From Antitrichia curtipendula (Eukaryota; Streptophyta; Bryopsida; Hypnales; Leucodontaceae): a stretch of DNA of 64,000 nt. Each line of letters begins with the position of its first letter. Within the stretch, counting starts at the first letter, position 1. The DNA lies in contig OX579636.1 of assembly GCA_951230915.1 (NCBI GenBank), forward strand, positions 39,305,567 through 39,369,566, written 5' to 3'. The notes beneath the pieces are model-generated. The model made no database searches, was not told where the DNA came from, and worked only from the letters and a program-made list of their open reading frames with translations. Both the position numbers and the translations under genes were made by a program. Of this stretch, positions 58,501 to 64,000 are shown piece after piece.

Positions 58501-60486
58501 CACTAGTTCTTACAAAAAGCTTTTTGCACTCTCTTCACATTTTGATGGAAATTCAATTTTCTAGTGAATTTAACAGTTTCTTGAATTGTATCCTAAGAAT
58601 TCTTTTTCTAATTAAAATCATTCTAGAAAGTATATTCGTATTAACCAAAGGCTGAAATCTTAGTTTGTTGTAATTATAGTTTGATTGGAAGATTTAAAGT
58701 TTTGAAACATCTCATTTAAAACACTTTGATCAAATCGTGACAAAATGTTAATGCTAAACAAGGTTTATATGTTAAAGTTTGAAGTTTGGATTTTCATTAC
58801 AAAGCCCATGTGAGGATTGAACTCTTACAATAATATGCTTACACTTGGTCTTGGAGATAGTATCGAAAAGGTGAATCATGTTCCAATATTTATAGTAGCT
58901 AAACTGTAAACATCGTACAATATGAGATGAAGTGGAGACATAGCAAGTTTTCACACAACATTGTATAAATGGGATATGAATGAATGAACTAACTTGTGAT
59001 CGTCGCCACATTTGACTGATAGACTGCCCTTGCCAAGCAACTTTGCCACTGAAGGGGGCCAAGTGTTGTGTACCAATTTGTTCTCATTAGCAAACAAGAA
59101 TTTGTTGCCTTCAGGAGCTGGCAAGGATACAATCATGTTGAACAATATATTTGTCTTAAACACCTGCACATGAATGACAATCACACAATGAGATTCCATG
59201 ATTCATGTAAATTTCTCCTAACATTGAAACCCATTACATTGGCACAACTCAAAGACAGTGCCAAAATTGTGACAATCAAATATACAATGCTCTAAAAAAA
59301 CTAGGATTGACCTAGATATAGGTTTCATGGTGCCCCACCTTCAAAACCGCAAAGTTGTGAAAATCCGCCAATACAATGAAATTGACCATTCCTAGTTTTG
59401 TTGGTACTCAAGACCCTATCCCTATTACCGTTGCATTTGTTAGTGATCATTTTCATTGAAATGGCATGTTTCAAAGTGTCAAAATAGAGTTATTAAAAAT
59501 TTGAGCTGCATATGCCAAATCCAACTAAGAGTCTGATCCCTAGAAACAAGTGAAACTTGAAACAAAAAGGATTTGAACCTCAGTGACAACACACAACAGC
59601 ATCCATTTTCTTGAGCGGTTACAAAGAAGGAAAATTCTTGAAAGTTCTAGCTTGAATGAAGAGTCTGTTTTGGAGTCATTACACTAGTAAGCAGGGCCGG
59701 GGAGCTTCCATGGATCGAAGGCCGACAGTCACACTAATATCAATCCAATGGCAAAGTTGATATCAAAACATGAAAACTTTTGCTAATTGTTTGAATTATC
59801 CTCAAGTGCCTCCTGCTAAGTGACTGCAAAATCCTCTTTATACTCCAAATTGGACCAAACACAAAAAACTCACTAAACTTAATAATACAAGTTGCACTCA
59901 AATGTTGATTCAGACAGTATTTTAAAGTCTGTGCACCCTAGAAATGCCAACCTGAATTGTATATTTGCAACGCACTGTAGATACACAATCATGCATTCAT
60001 TTCAAGAGGCAATTAGAGGCTTTTAATGTATGCCAATCATAATACATGGTTATCATTAATCTCTTTCTTACACATATAGACTGTAAAGTAAAGTGGAAGT
60101 GGCCAATGGGGAACACAAAACGGAAGCTCAGTAATAGAAAAAAACATGCCTAAGTAGACCAAGCGTCAAGACCCACACTTGGTGACAAGCAAGCAGCCAA
60201 GCCAAGCCACGTAGTATACCTTGCCATACTTGGCCACTCGTGTATTGTAGAATTCCGAGACGCGGTTGTTGTAAGCAGCGGCCAAATAAGCTTGGGTTTC
60301 ACCCAACAGCGGCCACCCTGCGCTTCCCGGCGGCACCGGCGGCATCCCTTTCCTTCTTTTTGCGTCTGCACCGCCGTTCGTACCCCAGAACGCCAAGCCT
60401 GCTGCTAGTAACGCCACCACCGCCGCAACCACGGCAAGCCATCCGAAATGCCCATCTTGCGTCCATTGCTCCAGCACTCCTCCCAT
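55598..60486 (-). CDS. cytochrome P450, CYP85 clan, CYP716-like, six exons, 508 aa
   Basis: Six minus-strand exons join in frame: 60486-60220, 59163-58994, 58485-58107, 57346-57133, 56702-56518, 55909-55598. Residues about 14-34 form an N-terminal membrane anchor, followed by the Pro-rich hinge MPPVPPGSAGWPLLGE. I-helix AGHDTSS (315-321), K-helix ETMR (374-377), FDPSRFE (426-432) and heme loop FGGGPHMCLG (444-453; Cys451 ligand) are all intact. FGGGPHMCLGNEFAR and NILFNMIVSLPAPEGNKFLF resemble CYP716-type enzymes, which commonly oxidise triterpenoids or other terpenoids at the ER; the substrate here is unknown. An upstream in-frame ATG at 60567 would add 27 residues, but the 60486 start places the anchor normally. 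The 1652-nt intron 4-to-3 neighbourhood and other introns are AT-rich and show no insertion I can define. Confidence 0.92.
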
Positions 60487-61113
60487 CTTGAGAACCCTGT
60501 CTGTCTGTCTGTCTGTCTCTGGGGGAAGAAGATCGATCGATCGACGTGAAACTTGGCTCAGAGACAAACTGAATGAAGCTAGTGCCTGTTGGCTGGGGGC
60601 AGTACTTTAGATCGTGTATGGCCTGGTCTGAAATTTTTTTTTAATTAAAATTTGTTTGTTTGTTTGTTTGGACATAAACAAAGTGAACAAACTGCCTGTG
60701 GCTAAGATAAGGTTGCTGTCAGACTTGACCATTCGGTCACGCCACGGATCCACGATTTGCAAGGGGAGACTGCTGAAGTAATTGTGCGGAACAAGGCACC
60801 GACACGTAGACTTACAGGCGTGTGGCCCGTTGTCAATTGTGTAAACTATAAGCTAAGTTTGTGTGGAGAATAGTGAAACGCTTTTTTTTTTAATCTTTTA
60901 TACAAATTGAAACGGAATTTCATTGCAAAAAATAAGTTAGAACAAAAAAAAACAGCCTTACAGTGAAAAACTTTTGGAAGAGGGCCTACAGTGAAAGCCT
61001 GTTTTGTGGCACACTCTCTCTGTTGCACAGACAAGTTGACGGACATAACAATATTCAATGGGGTGCCTGCCTTCTGCACTCTCTGCAAGTAATTTGAATC
61101 TTTGCAGTCTGTA
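60487..61113 (-). promoter_or_regulatory. P450 5' UTR and promoter, with simple repeats
   Basis: Just upstream of the start codon on the minus strand are a (CTGT)n tract at 60500-60519 and GATCGATCGATCG at 60532-60544; a (TTTG)n tract follows at about 60650-60670. 60840-61113 is AT-rich. No core promoter element is assigned. Confidence 0.4.
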
Positions 61114-61440
61114 AGGTAAGAGGTCCATAAAGCGACCATCTAAGAGCTGAAACCTGAATTTTGGGAAGACAAAACTTCTTGAAATATTTTCCAGTAAATT
61201 TTCCTTGAAAGAGAAGTGGATTTGGCATCTAACCTAAGTCGTTTCATATTTTTTGGAGCTTTTTGAAATTAGTTATGAATTTTTGAAGTTGAACTGGCAT
61301 AGGGCTCCAAAATCGTCCACCCCTGAAATGTTCACTGTTTGTACATCAGTGAAGGCTATGAAAAAACAGCATGTATAAATCGTGTACATTTTACAGGTGG
61401 GCGGTTCTTAATGCCTGAGCTATTCTCGAGCTTGTTACCT
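61114..61440. mobile_element. mariner-type MITE (AGGTAAG/GTTACCT ends), 327 bp
   Basis: Flanked by TA (61112-61113 and 61441-61442), it begins AGGTAAGAGG and ends GCTTGTTACCT. By eye it is nearly the same sequence as 47156-47481 throughout (for example GGCTCCAAAATCGTCCACCC in both). Confidence 0.8.
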
Positions 61441-62484
61441 TAGTAGGCGCACGTGCTACACACACTCATGAGCAAGTCAAGGGACTTACAACCACCATCC
61501 CAAGTCACTTGCTTTTCATTTCTGTATTTTCATGAGTACATCAAGCCGGAGAAAAATAACTCCAACCCTTAAACGACAATGGGTATCATAACCGTGGAAA
61601 TCATTTGTTTGGACACCGTGTGAATTGTTGGATTAAAATAATGCAAGAGCACTTATTTGGAAGTCAAACTATTGCAAATGATCTTCCCTTTTCCCACAAA
61701 ATTTGGAGGACGAATAGTTGCACTTGTGTCCTACACTAGAGATTATCTTGTCATTCATCACCCACAAAATGTCCGCCTCGACATTTACCCCTGTAATGCC
61801 GAACTCATGGCCGTGGAAGGAATCCCGCAAACGGGCCTAAAACCGTGCGTTCATGGACAGGTCGAATTTGCGACAGCAGTGATTGAAACGAAGAAAGAAT
61901 GTCGGTGGGGTTTCAAGATTAGTTCAGTCAGCCTTTCGAAAAGCATTTGAAGTAAGGAATTACAGGAACTACTATAAATTGGTGGCGTGATTGAAGGTGA
62001 GACGTCAGTTATTCCAAACTTGGGCAGGTGCATAAGAGATGGCAAAAAAATCAGACTCGGATGAGCACGGAATTTATAATGATGAATTTAGCAAGGCCTT
62101 TAGCAATGCAGAGCGCACATGGGTGGAACACAAGAAATTGCAGTGGAATCTGGAGAAAACAGAGTTTGCAAATCATTTGCCGAAGCAACTTTTAAAAAAA
62201 TGAACAGTGACACTTACAAACCGAAACGCACTTCAATCGATCATTTCGCATCCTCCCTGGAATGCGTGATGACGAGCGACGTAAAGGGCAACTCAATTCA
62301 CTGAAAGAAAAAAAAGGAGGACCTGATTGGCTTCTCCGTAGTCATGAACCACGTGATTCCTGCATTCTTGAGGCGGGTAGCTCGGTCCCCAGGCCAAGTC
62401 CCTGGCCGCACTGTAGGGGCAGCGAAGAAAGCTTCACCTGACCCCGAATTCTCCCGTGCCCACAAAGCTGCCCCTACCCCTCTT

Positions 62485-62823
62485 TCACAGACGTCGGTGC
62501 AGCAATTGCCACGTGCCGAGGTCGAGCCTAAAACCCTGAATATTCTCTTGAAACCCTAAATACTCTCTTGAAACGGGTCTAAAACCCTGAATATTCTCTT
62601 GAAATTTTGCCTCGCGGTCTGAGTCATTCTTGTTGACAAATTTTGCTACCTCGCTCGCACAGTGAACTAGGTCAGCTGCTGTGCCTGGAAGTCCGACGCT
62701 TTCCATATCGTTTTTATTGAACTCAGCAAAATTAACTTCAAACCAATGTCTCAGATTCTTGCGCCACTGACTCCTCACTGTTCCTAAGTCGGCTCCCCAT
62801 CTGTGGACGAAAATCTGGATGAA
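62485..62823 (-). pseudogene. unrecognised coding fragment (minus strand)
   Basis: The minus strand reads QIFVHRWGADLGTVRSQWRK, LRHWFEVNFAEFNKNDME, then VGLPGTAADLVHCASEVAKF and NKNDSDREAKFQENIQGF. Tryptophan spacing and basic helices could be a small DNA-binding domain, but I cannot name it. The distal end is a short repeat in which FQENIQGFR is encoded twice. No start or stop context defines a gene, so it is probably a transposon or gene remnant. Confidence 0.3.
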
Positions 62824-63891
62824 AAAACATTTTATTTTTTCATCTACTGCAGAAAATTGTCATCTGAACGCCACAAATTGGCGCCGGTGTCGCTTCTGGG
62901 TTAAGGGTTAATTGTACAGTATGTTCCCCACTTGGTGATAGGGGTGATGTTTGCAATGTGAATCTAGTCCAGATTGAAGTAGTTCTAAATTTGTTCTTAA
63001 GACCTTAGTGACAAGTGGAAACATACCACTAGATGGATAGATTGGAGACCTTGGAAATCATCTTTTTAGCACCTTGCAAATTAAGAAAAACAAGTTAGAG
63101 CACTCATTGTAAGTCAAACTACTGTGCAAGACTTTCCCTTTTCACATAAAATTCCAAGGATGAACATCTACACTTCTATCTTACATTGAAGGATTTTTTT
63201 GTCATCCATCGGACACTTTTAGGTTGCCATGTTACTACATGGTTATTAAGAGCTTATTCATAGTGGATTCCACTTACAACTATAAGTAGTACATCAAGCT
63301 ACTCTATAGAAGCATCCTAGATTCCATTTTGTTTAAAACGGCCTTGTAGCATGTATGATAATTTTCCATGCAATAGAATATTCTTCAAAAAGACATTTTT
63401 GTAAATCCCTACAAGACATATGTTTAGGCTCACAAATGTAGCCTTACTTGGAACTTGCCTTAATTAATTCTTCACTATGAAATTGGCCTACTTTACGTGG
63501 TGGTTGTAAAATCAAAACACGAAATTATTGTCCCAAAGTGACTCATTTGTGAATATGTAAAAATTGACCCTAACAAAGCAAATAATATAAATCCTTTCTA
63601 TGGTATCCAAAGAAACATTAATTCCTTAAGGACTAAACTAAGGGTACTCTGAATTTCTAAAATTGTGAAGATGTATTATGAAATGTAATTTAGAATAATA
63701 ATTTAATGAAGACTTTTAAATAAAAGTTGTAACTGTAGGAGATCTAATTGTGCGGATATGATCTAAAAATTTATAGATCGCACGTAATATGATCTACATA
63801 TCCGTATGTATTAAATAAAATTTACATTTAAAAATGTGTGCTTGGTATGTGCTTGTCTTTATCTATTGTTTGAAATTTGTTAGTTAAGTCT

Positions 63892-64000
63892 TTAACCCTG
63901 AACGGCCCTCGGGCTCTTGCTCTACGGCACCGTAGCCCTAGTATACGGTGAGGCCAGATTTTCAAAAAGTAAGAACAGATCATGAAAACAAAATTGTAGC
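63892..64000. mobile_element. left end of a TTAA-type (piggyBac-like) element, truncated by the window
   Basis: A TTAA at 63892-63895 is followed by CCCTGAACGGCCCTCGGGCT and an abrupt rise in GC, as at the left end of the piggyBac element at 14498 (TTAA then CCCCTGAGCGCCCC). The rest lies outside the window. Confidence 0.5.

Larger units (their letters stand above)
61443..64000. other. repeat-derived DNA to the window edge; no firm gene
   Basis: 61645-61770 and 63095-63235 are copies of the dispersed repeat also at 46685-46835, so the 97-codon frame at 61657-61950 is probably repeat-derived. A small frame 62040-62204 (MAKKSDSDEHGIYNDEF...) has protein-like composition but no family. At 62880-62913, CGCCGGTGTCGC precedes TTAAGGGTTAA, a possible TTAA-element end. 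Confidence 0.45.

Noticed and set aside
61657..61950. 97-codon plus-strand frame
   Set aside because: Its first part is a copy of the dispersed repeat also at 46.7 and 63.1 kb; the remainder has no recognisable domain.

Overview
The window is nuclear DNA of a land plant. It carries plant-type split genes for a plastid-specific ribosomal protein (PSRP-3), a peroxisomal acyl-CoA oxidase of the ACX2 type, a mitochondrial complex I subunit (GRIM-19/NDUFA13) and a CYP716-like cytochrome P450. These sit in AT-rich intergenic DNA full of small DNA transposons. The mix, together with a large autonomous-looking piggyBac element, suggests a non-seed plant (moss, liverwort, lycophyte or fern grade). That placement is inference; the sequence does not name the species.

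Layout. 1-5.3 kb is AT-rich and holds a piggyBac-type MITE, a mariner-type MITE and a 1.28-kb Harbinger-like element with a long internal fold-back. 5.3-10.7 kb holds a ten-exon two-BRCT protein gene (+), one of whose introns has every hallmark of a U12-type AT-AC intron. 14.15-20.70 kb is a transposon nest: a 0.4-kb MITE was hit by a mariner-type MITE, and the TTAA made there was hit by a 5.88-kb piggyBac element with TTAA target duplications and a transposase gene. An uninterrupted relative of the outermost MITE lies at 27.26-27.67 kb. An unrecognised intronless gene is at 21.5 kb (+), PSRP-3 at 23.55-25.72 kb (+), and an intronless Aha1-N-domain gene at 28.03-28.69 kb (+). 28.7-34.8 kb is repeat-rich and non-coding. 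GRIM-19 occupies 36.94-34.86 kb (-). 37.4-41.0 kb is a MITE cluster with two long opposite-facing copies around three CACTA-like elements. 42.42-43.31 kb is an 886-bp CACA/GAGACA microsatellite. A relict reading frame lies at 44.7-45.1 kb (-).

ACX2 (50.17-54.34 kb, +, 692 aa with an N-terminal PTS2) and the P450 gene (60.49-55.60 kb, -, 508 aa) are convergent, with a hairpin element between them. The last 3 kb holds another MITE copy, dispersed repeats, and the left end of one more TTAA element at the window edge.

The genes are independent single-copy loci serving different compartments (nucleus, plastid, cytosol, mitochondrion, peroxisome, ER); I see no operon-like or clustered pathway. Exon joins for the five recognised genes were made by hand at GT/AG sites (one AT/AC) and all stay in frame to a stop. 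No tRNA, rRNA or CRISPR was seen.
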